64,000 nt of DNA, from positions 62,001-126,000 of the forward strand of contig NC_088957.1 in NCBI RefSeq assembly GCF_010111755.1, written 5' to 3'. The stretch comes from Nakaseomyces glabratus (lineage: Eukaryota; Ascomycota; Saccharomycetes; Saccharomycetales; Saccharomycetaceae). Below the pieces are notes generated by a model that was not told the origin of the DNA, did no database searches, and worked only from the letters and a program-made list of their open reading frames with translations. The position numbers were made by a program, and so were the translations under genes. Positions 52,883-62,890 of the stretch are shown piece by piece. The stretch's first letter is position 1, and the number at the start of each line of letters is the position of its first letter.

Positions 52883-53738
52883 TAAGAATGATCTAAAAAT
52901 CTATATCATAGTAAAATTGACTCAAGCTCTAGCAGGAATCTCAATAAAGTCATAATGTTTCATACCTCATAGAGATCCTTCCAGTATACTACCTTAACGA
53001 CAAATATATAGATAGTACCGACAGGCATTGTAATACCGACTTGAGTACATTTGTGACTGTAGCTAATGGAACACCCATACACAACACCCAAACGTTTCAA
53101 ATAAGATGACTGGTTTTCAAACTTGTACTTCATGTTTCCGTATACGGAAAAAAAACCTTCGAATCTAGAAATAATTTGTCACGTGATTTCGGTATTGCCA
53201 ATTGGTACTGATAGTCGTGATGTCCCCTGATGCTCTTCCATCTTGTGAGTTACTCCGTCATCCTCAGCAGAGAGTAGGCAGGATCGTTCCACTTGTTGGT
53301 GGGTCTGGAAGTGTGCCTCGCTGAACAGCGGGCCAGTGCTGGGCTGGTGTGGGCAGCAAGAGGCGAGCCCAGGCTAGACCGATCGTCTCGCTTCAGTGGT
53401 ACTGTTGGCTCTGCCCAGGGTTCCCATCAGTTTCACTTAGTTTCGTTCGCTAGGCAGAGGGTTGCAAAGTGCTAGGCAGAATCTGGTCGTGCTGCGGTGG
53501 GAAAGCTGAAACTTTTGGCAAAAATTCCAGGTTGGAGGTAGTCCATCTAGCAATTCTGTACTACCAGTGACAGATTGTAGGCCAGCTCTGATAGTTTGTC
53601 AGGACTGGACAGTCAATTAGATATTATAGAAAGCGCCTATTACCTGCGCATATTGCGTATATTAGATAATAGCGTTATTTATTTCAGTTGGCGTCTTTTT
53701 GAAATAGCACCGAATCAACACATATAGAAACACACAAG
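52883..53738. promoter_or_regulatory. RPL26 upstream region: Rap1 and Cbf1 sites, GC-rich segment
   Basis: A perfect Rap1 site ACACCCATACACA lies at 53071-53083, with a partial second copy at 53086. A Cbf1-type GTCACGTGA is at 53178-53186. The segment from about 53275 to 53520 is about 55-60% G+C, far above the surrounding DNA, and can fold: CTCTGCC (53410-53416) pairs with GGCAGAG (53453-53459), and CGCTG/CAGCG form a small hairpin near 53319-53330. No known RNA or protein was recognised in it. Confidence 0.6.
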
Positions 53739-54537
53739 ATGGCTAAGCAATCACTAGGTATGTTATAGAATGATGAAGCAAAATGCGACTTACTTGAAGA
53801 ACGCACTGTCCAATCTATGAAGGCTGTTAAGAAGATATAGGCAATAGATTTAGATTGGTTAAGTGGCGCACTGATGTTGGATATCCCAGAATTGTTTTAC
53901 TAACATAGATGTTATTACTTGCTAATTTTTTTTGTCTTTTACTTATAATGAATGATTTTTCGTCTGTGGTATTAGTCGGTTTATTATGGTATTTATGGTT
54001 GAGATCTATGATATGGAATCAGATATAGCAGAAAGCAACAAGTCTTTTGGTGTATTAGAGGTGTGACTATGGCGAAAATGAAATTTCTGAACATTATAAG
54101 TGAAAAAGGATTTTGATTTTGATATTGACGAAAAAAGATGAAAAGATAAGTGAGTTACTACAATTTTTACAGACGTTTCCTCTGACAGAAGAAAGGCCAG
54201 AAAGGCTTACTTCACCGCTTCCTCCTCTGAGCGTCGTGTCCTATTGTCTGCTCCATTGTCCAAGGAATTGAGAGCTCAATACGGTGTCAAGGCTTTGCCA
54301 ATCAGAAGAGACGACGAAGTTTTGGTTACCCGTGGTTCCAAGAAGGGTCAAGAAGGTAAGGTTTCTTCCGTCTACAGATTGAAGTTCTCTATTCTAGTTG
54401 ACAAGGTCACCAAGGAAAAGTCCAACGGTGCTTCCGTTCCAATTGCTTTGCACCCATCCAAGGTTGTCATCACCAAGTTGCACTTGGACAAGGACAGAAA
54501 GAACTTGATCCAAAGAAGAGGTGGTAAGCTAGAATAA
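53739..54537 (+). CDS. RPL26: Ribosomal protein L26 (uL24), spliced
   Basis: Exon 1 is only 19 nt (53739-53757) and exon 2 is 54173-54537, giving 127 residues as in S. cerevisiae: [20 protein letters not shown] and so on. The 415-nt intron has donor GTATGT and acceptor TTTTTACAG. The KOW motif ([15 protein letters not shown], about 52-66) is intact. It binds 25S rRNA near the exit tunnel. The intron's only exact TACTAAC (53898-53904) is 268 nt from the acceptor; a weaker TATTGAC at 54123-54129 lies at a normal distance. Codon use is strongly biased. Synteny corresponds to RPL26A (YLR344W). Confidence 0.97.
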
Positions 54538-55623
54538 ATTTCTTAATTTCAACCGATACTAAGGATTTTTCTTTTAAAAAAAAAATAAGAACCACAAAGA
54601 GGAAGGAAAATAGATTTTTATGTTATATTTTCTTTTTCTCACCCACACACACATGTCGTTATCAGTATGAAATAGGAAATGATATAATAATAATAAAATA
54701 AATTCCCTTTTAACATCATTACAAGTATAGAGACCTGGACGGGTGGGCGTACAGACTATTTTTTTTTTTCCGTTATCATATTTTATTCTATCACCCCCAC
54801 ATTTCTATAACCAAATCAACCCCTCTTTTATGTAAACTACATAGCAAATAGAAGAAGAGCTTAAGCATCTATTCACATATATTTTGTGTAGCCTCCCGAA
54901 TGTATACGGCAACAACGGCAATTTATCCATTGTTGAAATGGGATGTGTTGCCAACACTCACTAATCACACCAATTTCCCCAGAACAGAAACCCATTAATT
55001 GCACTAACCTCCTATAGCCGATACCAGATGTACTGCGTTAAACAAAAATGCTTTGTATGCAGACCATAACCCATCCAGGCAATAGATAACAGTAGCAGCG
55101 CATAGTAAAACGAATCAAGACGGGACCATGTGACTTATTATCGGAAAAAATGATAACCGAGGGAGATATAAGTCAAATTATACCTATATACGTAACACGT
55201 CACATATATAGTAACAGTAGACGAACCCCTTTTTTGCTGAAAAAGAAACAACCCAACTTCCCCGGCCGGGTAACTTCCATATTGGAATAGATATTATGAT
55301 TTACGGCTTTCCTGCTTCTTTAACGGTGATGTTTTTTGGATGTTCTTGGCTGCGAGGGTATCTGTGTGAGGCTTGGGCTCTTCACCTACCAATAAAGCTT
55401 TAGTCACCCGAGAAAATAGGGAACTGCGAGATTCTGGCGGATTCTCATCGCCGAGGGTTGGAATAGCTATTGGAGAACAATACTTCAGGACATCATAAGG
55501 ACTTGTTAGCTGTGCTAATCCGATAAGCGTGTATCGCAAAGCTGATAAGTATTGTGTAGGTGGCGAGACGGTTAGATTGGTGTCTCGAAAAGTGTACTAG
55601 AACGTTGAAAGGAAGGACAGAAT
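54538..55623. other. Intergenic region RPL26 to the YLR345W-like gene
   Basis: A perfect Reb1 site CGGGTAA is at 55267-55273, overlapping the palindrome CCCGGCCGGG (55261-55270). A minus-strand open frame of about 80 codons (55294-55539) has ordinary amino-acid composition but no ATG; see the separate entry. The rest is AT-rich. Confidence 0.5.
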
Positions 55624-55701
55624 ATGGCTGACATACGAAGCGATGACGAGGAGCTAGAGAATGGGCTCGGTAGTGAGATTCTTATCTCTGGGAACCACAT
55701 G
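55294..55701 (-). CDS. Possible small spliced antisense gene (speculative)
   Basis: I do not recognise this product. On the minus strand an ATG at about 55701 opens 21 codons (MWFPEIRISLPSPFSS...) up to a donor GTATGT at 55638-55633. Downstream are a TCTAAC sequence resembling a branch site and an acceptor CAG. Joining there leads in frame into an open frame of about 80 codons ending at 55294, with segments such as SLFSRVTKALLVGEEPKPH. Exon 1 would lie antisense to the start of the neighbouring YLR345W-like gene. No homologue is known to me and S. cerevisiae has no gene here, so chance is likely. Confidence 0.15.
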
Positions 55702-57192
55702 GCGCGTGTGAGCAAGAGGTGGGGTGGTCTTGACCCAGAAAAGCGGCGGTTGCAGGCGTCCCTGGACGCGGAGTTAGAGCGGAAGAAGCCTGCTGGGGAT
55801 GCTGTGCACCAGAATGTGGATATCGAGGACGATTATCTGTCTCCGGGGCAGCTGTACTCTACGGACTCCGGGAGGTTGTTCCACGCGGGGAAGATCCTGG
55901 TAGTACTGGTGGGTTTGCCTGCAACTTCCAAGACCCTGCTGTCCGTGGCCATCACTAGGTATACGAGATGGCTCGGCGTGAGAACCAAGTCTTTCCACTT
56001 GTCTCAGTACAGGAAGGCTAGTGGGTTCTTACCGGTTGACTTCCTGTCTGCGGTACCAAGAACAGAGGACGGTAAGGAGTTCAGAAAGCAGCTGTTGGCT
56101 GACATTTACGGAGACATCTACAACTTCTTTACTAAAACGAAGGGCCAGCTAGCGGTCTATGACGCTTTGAACATTAGAAAGTACGATAGGAAGTTTATAC
56201 ACGATAAATTTGCCGAAATTGGTGTCAAAGTTTTGTACATCGAATCGATAATGACTGACAAGCGGTTAGTTAACCACAATATTGATGTTGCTCTGCAGTC
56301 CTTTGACTACCAAGGCTTCACAAAGGAAGAGGCCACAAAGGACTACATGGAGAGATACATGATAAACGAGAACCTGTACGAAACTATGAGTGCAGATGAG
56401 AACCTAAGTTTTGTTAAGTACATTAACCTCGGTGATAGGATCACTGTTCATAACAATGATTACGGTTACTTGGTTCACAAGATTGTGTTCTTCTTAATGA
56501 ATATGAAAGAAAAATCAGGGTGCCTGTATTTCGCTAGATGTGGGAGAAGTGATAAAGACAGGTATGTGGATGATGAGCAATTGAATGAAGAAGGTATTGA
56601 GTACTCTAACAGATTGACGACCTTAATTTTGAACCGTATCGCTGAAATTAGAAAATACAGAGAGCGCGAGGAAGATATAAGTGAGATTCATCACGGTGAC
56701 TATAGTAAGCAGTTGCCAGAACACCACGTAATCGACAATATAAGGAAGGAGCTACTTGTCTGGACAGCCCCAAGAAAGAGAACTTATGATACCGCTAAAC
56801 CTTTCCAAGATCTTGGTTTCAATGTAAGACAAAGATCCCAACTGAAACAACTCAACCCAGGTGTAATTGCAGATATGTCTGAAGATGAGATAGCTAAAGA
56901 ATACCCTGAGGAGTACAAAGAGTACTGCAGAGACAGATACCACTTTAGGTTTCCTAGGGCTGAATCATATCACGATCTTGCAGTTAGAATGGAACCGTTG
57001 CTCTTGGAAATGGAACACACCAGCCATGACATCGTTGTCATTGCACATGAGAGCACCTTGAGAATTCTTTACGGTTACTTTATGGCTCTCTCTTGTGTGG
57101 ACTTACCCAAGCTAGACTTTACTAGAAATGAACTAGTTGAAATATCTTTCAGTCCATTTTGCAACCAGGTTAGAAAGATACCAATTTTATGA
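55624..57192 (+). CDS. YLR345W-like 6-phosphofructo-2-kinase/phosphatase relative
   Basis: Protein of 522 residues (509 in S. cerevisiae YLR345W), arranged like 6-phosphofructo-2-kinase/fructose-2,6-bisphosphatases. The N-terminal kinase-like domain (about 90-300) has P-loop GLPATSKT at 97-104, where the usual GKT is SKT. The C-terminal phosphatase-like domain (about 300-520) has FARCGRS, with Cys306 where active enzymes have the catalytic His of the RHG motif; a second His, H475 in AHESTLR, remains. The phosphatase should therefore be inactive, and the kinase is doubtful. S. cerevisiae YLR345W has no proven function and is not needed for fructose-2,6-bisphosphate synthesis. Order RPL26-this-CIS1 is conserved. 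Confidence 0.88.
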   Translation: MADIRSDDEELENGLGSEILISGNHMARVSKRWGGLDPEKRRLQASLDAELERKKPAGDAVHQNVDIEDDYLSPGQLYSTDSGRLFHAGKILVVLVGLPATSKTLLSVAITRYTRWLGVRTKSFHLSQYRKASGFLPVDFLSAVPRTEDGKEFRKQLLADIYGDIYNFFTKTKGQLAVYDALNIRKYDRKFIHDKFAEIGVKVLYIESIMTDKRLVNHNIDVALQSFDYQGFTKEEATKDYMERYMINENLYETMSADENLSFVKYINLGDRITVHNNDYGYLVHKIVFFLMNMKEKSGCLYFARCGRSDKDRYVDDEQLNEEGIEYSNRLTTLILNRIAEIRKYREREEDISEIHHGDYSKQLPEHHVIDNIRKELLVWTAPRKRTYDTAKPFQDLGFNVRQRSQLKQLNPGVIADMSEDEIAKEYPEEYKEYCRDRYHFRFPRAESYHDLAVRMEPLLLEMEHTSHDIVVIAHESTLRILYGYFMALSCVDLPKLDFTRNELVEISFSPFCNQVRKIPIL

Positions 57193-57472
57193 AAGTAGCA
57201 ACCAAAGTCTACTTTCAATACAATATATATTCTGCATATTTTACATACCCCTGTCTTCTACATACAGAAATATAAGCTGTCTACCAAGGATCAAAGAATA
57301 AAATCAATTATAAATAAGCTATGCAAAAAATATTATTATATTAAGAGATGTATGCAAAATGTGTATAAAAGTACTCTAAAAATGAAATCGTAAAAATAGT
57401 CGTGAATATATGATAGTGTATTAATTTTGTTTTATGATTTTATCCTTCCATGTGTCGGCATGTATAATGTGT

Positions 57473-57811
57473 TCAATTATCAGACCTGGACTTCCTTCTC
57501 CTCCTCCTTTCCAATCTTTCACGCTCTCTACGCTCTGCTGCGTCTATCAGATCATAGCGTGTTATTACAGTATGATTGGATCTTGGCTCAACTGTAGCTG
57601 GCATTCCACCCTTTAACTGGTACGAAGAGGATGAGTTGGATGAGCCATTCGAAGCTGTCTCATCAGCACCGTTACCACCTATCATGTAGCACAGTGATTT
57701 CACGGGGCTAAGCATCCAGGAGGACACTATGACAACGCTCTTGACGCTGTTGTAACCTGTTATAGATATGGTGTTTAGCGTTCCGTTGTATATATCATTC
57801 AAAACCTGCAT
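57473..57811 (-). CDS. CIS1: Cis1-like small protein (YLR346C)
   Basis: Small protein of 112 residues (101 in S. cerevisiae). It is assigned mainly by position between the YLR345W-like gene and KAP95 and by the strand. The N-terminal half is mildly hydrophobic (LNTISITGYNSVKSVVIVSSWMLSP). The middle is Asn/Ser-rich and the end strongly basic (a run of Arg/Lys near 98-109). S. cerevisiae YLR346C responds to drugs and to the Pdr1/Yap1 network and is reported to affect autophagy and mitochondria. Several sites of the pleiotropic drug response type lie in its 1.8-kb upstream region. The biochemical role is unknown. Confidence 0.72.
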   Translation of the reverse strand: MQVLNDIYNGTLNTISITGYNSVKSVVIVSSWMLSPVKSLCYMIGGNGADETASNGSSNSSSSYQLKGGMPATVEPRSNHTVITRYDLIDAAERRERERLERRRRRKSRSDN

Positions 57812-59596
57812 CTTTTATTATTATGTTCGATGTTCTTGCGGTGACTTTTACTTGCAAGACAATTTTGTGGTTCTGCGTTTCAGTTCCATATATATACATT
57901 GCTGACTTGTTTGCAATTTGTAATTGTGTCTGCTTGTGTACAGGCATTTTTTTTGTTATGTGTAAGAACGGAGGGGGTTTGCTCTCCTATTAAACTTTAA
58001 TCTACTAGGCATATTCTACTGTGTACAATTCTGTCAATTAAACGGATTTGCACTATGTAAGCAGTGCTTTCAACAGTGAATGCGGGTGAAATCCTCTATA
58101 ATACCGTGGACTTTACGGGTTGCAAGATAAATTTCTTTTTGCCCTAGCAAATTATCAAATGCTAGCTGTACTAGGAAAGACCTCTCGTAAGTACTTTGCT
58201 TCGATATTGTGATGTAATATCAATCAAAAAAAAATTGCCTTTGATCCTTAGAAACTCGGACAGGTTTATTAGTTGGGACTCACTGAGGACGTCCGGATTA
58301 TAAATTCTAATATCACTTCACTGTAAATGCTCACAGCACAACTTATGTAATTGCGATTCCGTGGGATCCTGAAAGCTCAGAGGACGGAGAACTTGATAGA
58401 GAGCAAAAGATCGTTCAGACTCCTCTCTGCAAGATGACACCCAATACAGTGTTTATCATCGGACGTATAAGTGTTGATAACGGGGGGGGGGAGAGTGAAG
58501 AGGGTTAAAAACATTTTTACCTTAACAGATTGCTAATTCTACGAAACCAGGAAGGTATCAAGGACAGCATAAGAACTTATACGGGTCCGTTTTAACTCCA
58601 TGGAATTCCATGGAGATTTTTCTCATTTGCATATTAATATTCAATATATTTATTGAGTAATTTACAAAACAAGGAGTGCTGTAGAGTGTCGGTTTTAGCA
58701 TGGATATTACCACTAGTTTAGAACAATGGTGCTCTTTTACCTATGTTTCCTGGGGGTCAGTTTGTTTTGATTTTGATACACAGTAGAATTTGTTGAACTA
58801 TGCTAACTATATACTTCATGTAATTTGACTACTTATGTTGCTGTCCTGACAATACCGTTATAATTGGCGTATTACATTATCTCACGTGCATATAAGATTG
58901 AAGACTACGCAATATATGAGTATATTTGTAATCCATTAACGTATTTGCAATGATATATTTGTTCTTGACGTTTTCATAAATAATGCAGTCTTTTAAGTAG
59001 TATATAATTCTTTGTACATGTCTATCAAATTTGGTAAAAAGAATATTAACATTGTATGAATAAATGAATAATTGCAGAAAACTGCCCACTTCCAGCTGAT
59101 ATGTACCAATGATGTAATATAGTAGTGTCAATCAGAGTTCAGTACTGCACATTGGACTAATGAATGTTGAAAGTGTTAGAAAGATGACAATTTATAAAAA
59201 ATGAAGTTCAGATGAGAGATAAGGGAGAACGAGAGAAAGAGTGAGAGAGAAAGAAAGAGAAAGAGAAAAAATGCAGAATAATTATTAAAAAGAGATGTAG
59301 TAAATGATTAGATAACTATACTCAAACAAATGATCATATTCAACAATATAATGAAATTATCTGATATAGGGAATATTAATCATTACGCCAAGCATAGCAT
59401 AGAGAAAATTAATAGAAAAACACAGATGGGAAAAATCGATGATAAAGTACAGAGAGGAGAATAGAAGAGAGAAGAGAAGAAAAAAAAAATGAAGTAATAA
59501 ATGTATTGTATCAAAGCAAATTGATACTAAAAGAAAGAGAATAATTTGACATTTTAACATTTATCGGTTAGTAGGATTCAACTATTATCGAAACAT
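57812..59596. promoter_or_regulatory. Long CIS1 upstream region with PDRE-like sites
   Basis: The 1.8 kb lies between the 5' end of CIS1 and the 3' end of KAP95. Octamers fitting TCCRYGSR, the Pdr1-type element, occur at 58358-58365 (TCCGTGGG) and twice within a perfect 20-bp palindrome at 58596-58615 (TCCATGGA at 58597 and 58607). ACCGTGGA at 58103-58110 differs by one base. A GA-rich microsatellite fills 59212-59270. The 84-codon minus-strand frame near 58877-59131 looks random. No RNA gene was recognised. Confidence 0.6.
59212..59270 (+). repeat. GA-rich microsatellite
   Basis: Purine-only stretch built from GAGA and GAAA units, downstream of KAP95. It has no coding potential. Confidence 0.8.
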
Positions 59597-62182
59597 TCAG
59601 AGCGACAGTTGATGCTTTTGCTGTTCTCTAGCCCATCTAGCGGTATCCTTTGTAGATTGGCTGAACTCTTGGTTCTTTCTTGTCTTTTTAATGAAATCTG
59701 CAATCCATTGCTGTGTGTAAAATTGCTTGATGCTACCATCTGGGTACATGGCCGCGATATCACCAATCAACCCGACTGCCGATCTGGATGTAGAATCTTC
59801 ACTGTAAAGTTGAGGATCTTCAGCCACAATATTCAAAAACTGGAAGATAGTACCAATGTAATTAAATAACTCAGCAGGATGATTATGTAAACCAGCAACA
59901 ATCCCAACATAGGCATCCAGAACTGACTCAAGAACCTTTATGTTGTAGTCAAGGGCTTCTAGAGTACCATTTTCTGGTTTAGAGTTTTGAGCTGCCACAC
60001 ATAATCCCATTACTTCATTGACATATGGAATGAAATCTTCCCCAATATTGGAGGCTATATCACCAAAAACACTTAGAACTGCAGGCTTTAACTCTTTCTT
60101 GGCTGCTGGGTTTGTAATTAATTGACCCAAAACATTCATGAATGCACCGGCGTATCTCTTGAAATCATCTTCCAATGAGTTTGAGATATCAGCAATAAAA
60201 CCTACCGCAGTGATAGCAACTGGGGAGTCTACTTGGTTCAAAGCACCAATCAGATATGGAGAAAATGACTCTAAATAGTTTTCAAAACCCTTTCCTAACG
60301 AAGATGCAAGGGCTGATACAGCGTAGAATACATCATCTTCGATAAAAGCGGAACTCTTTCTACTTAATAGTTTAACAAAGAGGTCCATTAACATATCTGA
60401 GACATTTACCACGGAATTTGGACTCTTTCTGATATATGCTGCAAGAACAGTTAAAATATTTGATTGTAATTCCTGCAAACTTTGTGCATCCTCCATGGAT
60501 AATTGGGCTTCATCAACAGTCATTGTTTGTCCTAGTTTGTCCATGACAAATGAAGAAATGGATGCTGAAGTATCACTGACAGTATCAATAGCATATTCAA
60601 TTAAAGTGGTCATAGCCGAAAATGCAGATGCTCTGGCATTAAATTCGTTATCAGGTCTGTTTGCTGATTTGATCAATCCATCTACCAATGCTGGATAGTA
60701 GTTATAGATAGGAGATGGTTGCATATCAGAAAGTTGCTCGACTAGATTGATAATAGTCCAAGCTGCGTTTGTGGCGACTTTAGGATGGTCTTGTAAACCT
60801 ACCAAACAAGATTGAATAACACCTGGTAGATGCTCTTGGGGATCGATAGATTCTGCAACAAGGTCAGCAATTCTACCTATACACCATGCAGCTGTTTCCT
60901 TGACTTGCAAGGATGGGTCATTAATTAGGTTTAGAATTGCAGGTAGGGCTTGATGAACAAAATAGGTCCTCTGGGTTTTATCCGGACCATCCATTATAGA
61001 GCCGAATGCCATCACAGCAGCTTCTCTATTTCTCCAGTTATCATTAGTGATGTTTTGCTCCACAAACTCCAAAACCGGTTGTAGGACGTAGTTACCACAA
61101 TTTTGGGCAAATAACTGTAAACATGCACCGGCTGACATAGATACATTCCAGTCATCGTCTTCTGGATCCTCATTCTGTCTCATCAAAAGGTTCAATAAAT
61201 TTGGTAAGACATCTTTTATAGAAGACAAAGAAAAGTTGTAACTTTGTAATGGTGATTGTGGGAACTGCGAAAGTTCATATGCGATATCAATTTCTTCTTC
61301 ACAAATAGTGGACCAGAATTCAACTGCCATAGATGCAACTTTATCATCCTCTGACTTCATAGTGGCTATAGTTAGAGCGTATAGGGCTTGCTCCATGTAA
61401 GGTTTCATGAAAGCATAGAAGAGAGACATAATCTTACATAAACAACCAAATGCGGCAGCTTGGATATCAGTGTCATTTGCTTGAGTAGCTTCACACACAA
61501 CTTGCATCAGATAATTTCTTTCACCTTCTCTTTCCATATTGTTCTTAATAAAGACCAAGGAATCTGCAAGAGCATTTAAGGCAGCCAAACGTACCAATTT
61601 AGAAGGCTCTGATGATTGAGCACCTTGTACAATTGCAATTAAAATGCTGTTAGATGAGGCCATTAGTACTTGACTTTGGGGATCGGCACTTTCACAAATA
61701 TATCCCAAGGCCAACAGCGAAGCTCTTTTCACATTTTCCGGTTGGTTGGTGTTTGTATTGTCAACCATTATCTGCATCAAATCAGGCCATTCTCCACGGG
61801 GTAACTCTATATCCGCGATCGCAGCAATTAATTGTGCAGAAGCATTGGCAACTCTTGGTTCATTATCCATAAGAACAGCAAGAGCGTTGGATTTAATCTG
61901 TTGCTTTGACTCAGGATCTATAGTGGTTGCCCAACGTTGAGCAAATTGCTGATTCTTTATGCTATCCTTTGATACCAACTCATTCTTCAAAGACAAGGCT
62001 GCCAATATACGTGCTTCGACTTTTGCTTCTGGCAAAACCAAAACTTGAGCTAGCAACCCGGCATATTGAAGAAAGTTCTCGTTAGAAAGCTTCTTCAATT
62101 GCGTTTCACTAGTTAGACGCACATTTTGGTCTGGACTTAAAATAGTGTTTTCTAAAATCTGGGCGAATTCCTGAACAGACAT
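59597..62182 (-). CDS. KAP95: Importin beta (karyopherin beta-1)
   Basis: Nuclear import receptor of 861 residues, exactly the length of S. cerevisiae Kap95. The sequence is all alpha-helical HEAT repeats (about 19). The N-terminal importin-beta domain (about 22-100, following MSVQEFAQILENTILSPDQNVR) binds Ran, and an acidic loop NEDPEDDDWN near 340 is the segment that contacts Ran and the importin alpha IBB domain. Repeats such as VKETAAWCIGRIAD near 435 are typical. It carries importin alpha (Srp1) and cargo through FG nucleoporins, including Nup60 and Nup2 encoded in this window. Confidence 0.97.
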   Translation of the reverse strand: MSVQEFAQILENTILSPDQNVRLTSETQLKKLSNENFLQYAGLLAQVLVLPEAKVEARILAALSLKNELVSKDSIKNQQFAQRWATTIDPESKQQIKSNALAVLMDNEPRVANASAQLIAAIADIELPRGEWPDLMQIMVDNTNTNQPENVKRASLLALGYICESADPQSQVLMASSNSILIAIVQGAQSSEPSKLVRLAALNALADSLVFIKNNMEREGERNYLMQVVCEATQANDTDIQAAAFGCLCKIMSLFYAFMKPYMEQALYALTIATMKSEDDKVASMAVEFWSTICEEEIDIAYELSQFPQSPLQSYNFSLSSIKDVLPNLLNLLMRQNEDPEDDDWNVSMSAGACLQLFAQNCGNYVLQPVLEFVEQNITNDNWRNREAAVMAFGSIMDGPDKTQRTYFVHQALPAILNLINDPSLQVKETAAWCIGRIADLVAESIDPQEHLPGVIQSCLVGLQDHPKVATNAAWTIINLVEQLSDMQPSPIYNYYPALVDGLIKSANRPDNEFNARASAFSAMTTLIEYAIDTVSDTSASISSFVMDKLGQTMTVDEAQLSMEDAQSLQELQSNILTVLAAYIRKSPNSVVNVSDMLMDLFVKLLSRKSSAFIEDDVFYAVSALASSLGKGFENYLESFSPYLIGALNQVDSPVAITAVGFIADISNSLEDDFKRYAGAFMNVLGQLITNPAAKKELKPAVLSVFGDIASNIGEDFIPYVNEVMGLCVAAQNSKPENGTLEALDYNIKVLESVLDAYVGIVAGLHNHPAELFNYIGTIFQFLNIVAEDPQLYSEDSTSRSAVGLIGDIAAMYPDGSIKQFYTQQWIADFIKKTRKNQEFSQSTKDTARWAREQQKHQLSL

Positions 62183-62890
62183 TGTAAATATTATATTCTT
62201 GCCCCTAAGTAATACGAAACGTAAACAATAGTCTTATATTCTATCAAAAAAAGATGTACCAAAACACTAGTGTATTTGTTTCGTGCCAATCCAGTATTAT
62301 TTAATACAGAGGAAGTGTAATCTCCAAATTCTAAAACAGCTATCGCCTGAAATATAACTTATGCTATTTTCACGAGAATTAAAGTTGATAAACCCGTTAA
62401 AAAGATAGAAATGAGAACTTTAGCACTCCTATACCGTTGAATTCGCTTGGCAAAAGCTGTTTCGTAATCAACCGCTAGATAACTGGCTTTCTGATCCTAC
62501 ATACGCCACCAAATTATTAGCAAATGCTGACCAGTTCTTAAGCGTTATTCTTTTGCTGAGATTTTGATGCGAAAAGGAAGGGGCAGTCGGGATGGCAAGA
62601 AAAATTTTATTATAACGTTAATAGTGATATACAATTTTCAAGGTAATAGCAATTTTTGCTAGAGATACAAATGCATAATGGGAGGCCAAGTTACTATGCA
62701 ATTGTGTTTCACAATTCTTCGAAGGGTTTTAGATCAGTGTCTCTGTCTTAAAAGTATGTACAATATTGGTATAAAACAACAAGACGAAAATATAAATAAA
62801 TGAAGGTGTACTGATTTCAAGAAATTTATCTGCTTGTTTATCATTTTACTGTAAATTTTCACAACTTTGTAACTGGCAGTTACAAAATAT
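62183..62890. other. Intergenic region KAP95-DIC1
   Basis: KAP95 promoter and DIC1 3' region, AT-rich. I see no gene or clear regulatory motif. Confidence 0.45.

Noticed and set aside
53768..53875. C/D snoRNA inside the RPL26 intron
   Set aside because: An ATGATGA and a CTGA are about 100 nt apart, but there is no terminal stem and the would-be guide matches no rRNA segment I know.
58877..59131. 84-codon minus-strand ORF
   Set aside because: Composition is that of random AT-rich DNA and no homologue or syntenic gene is expected.
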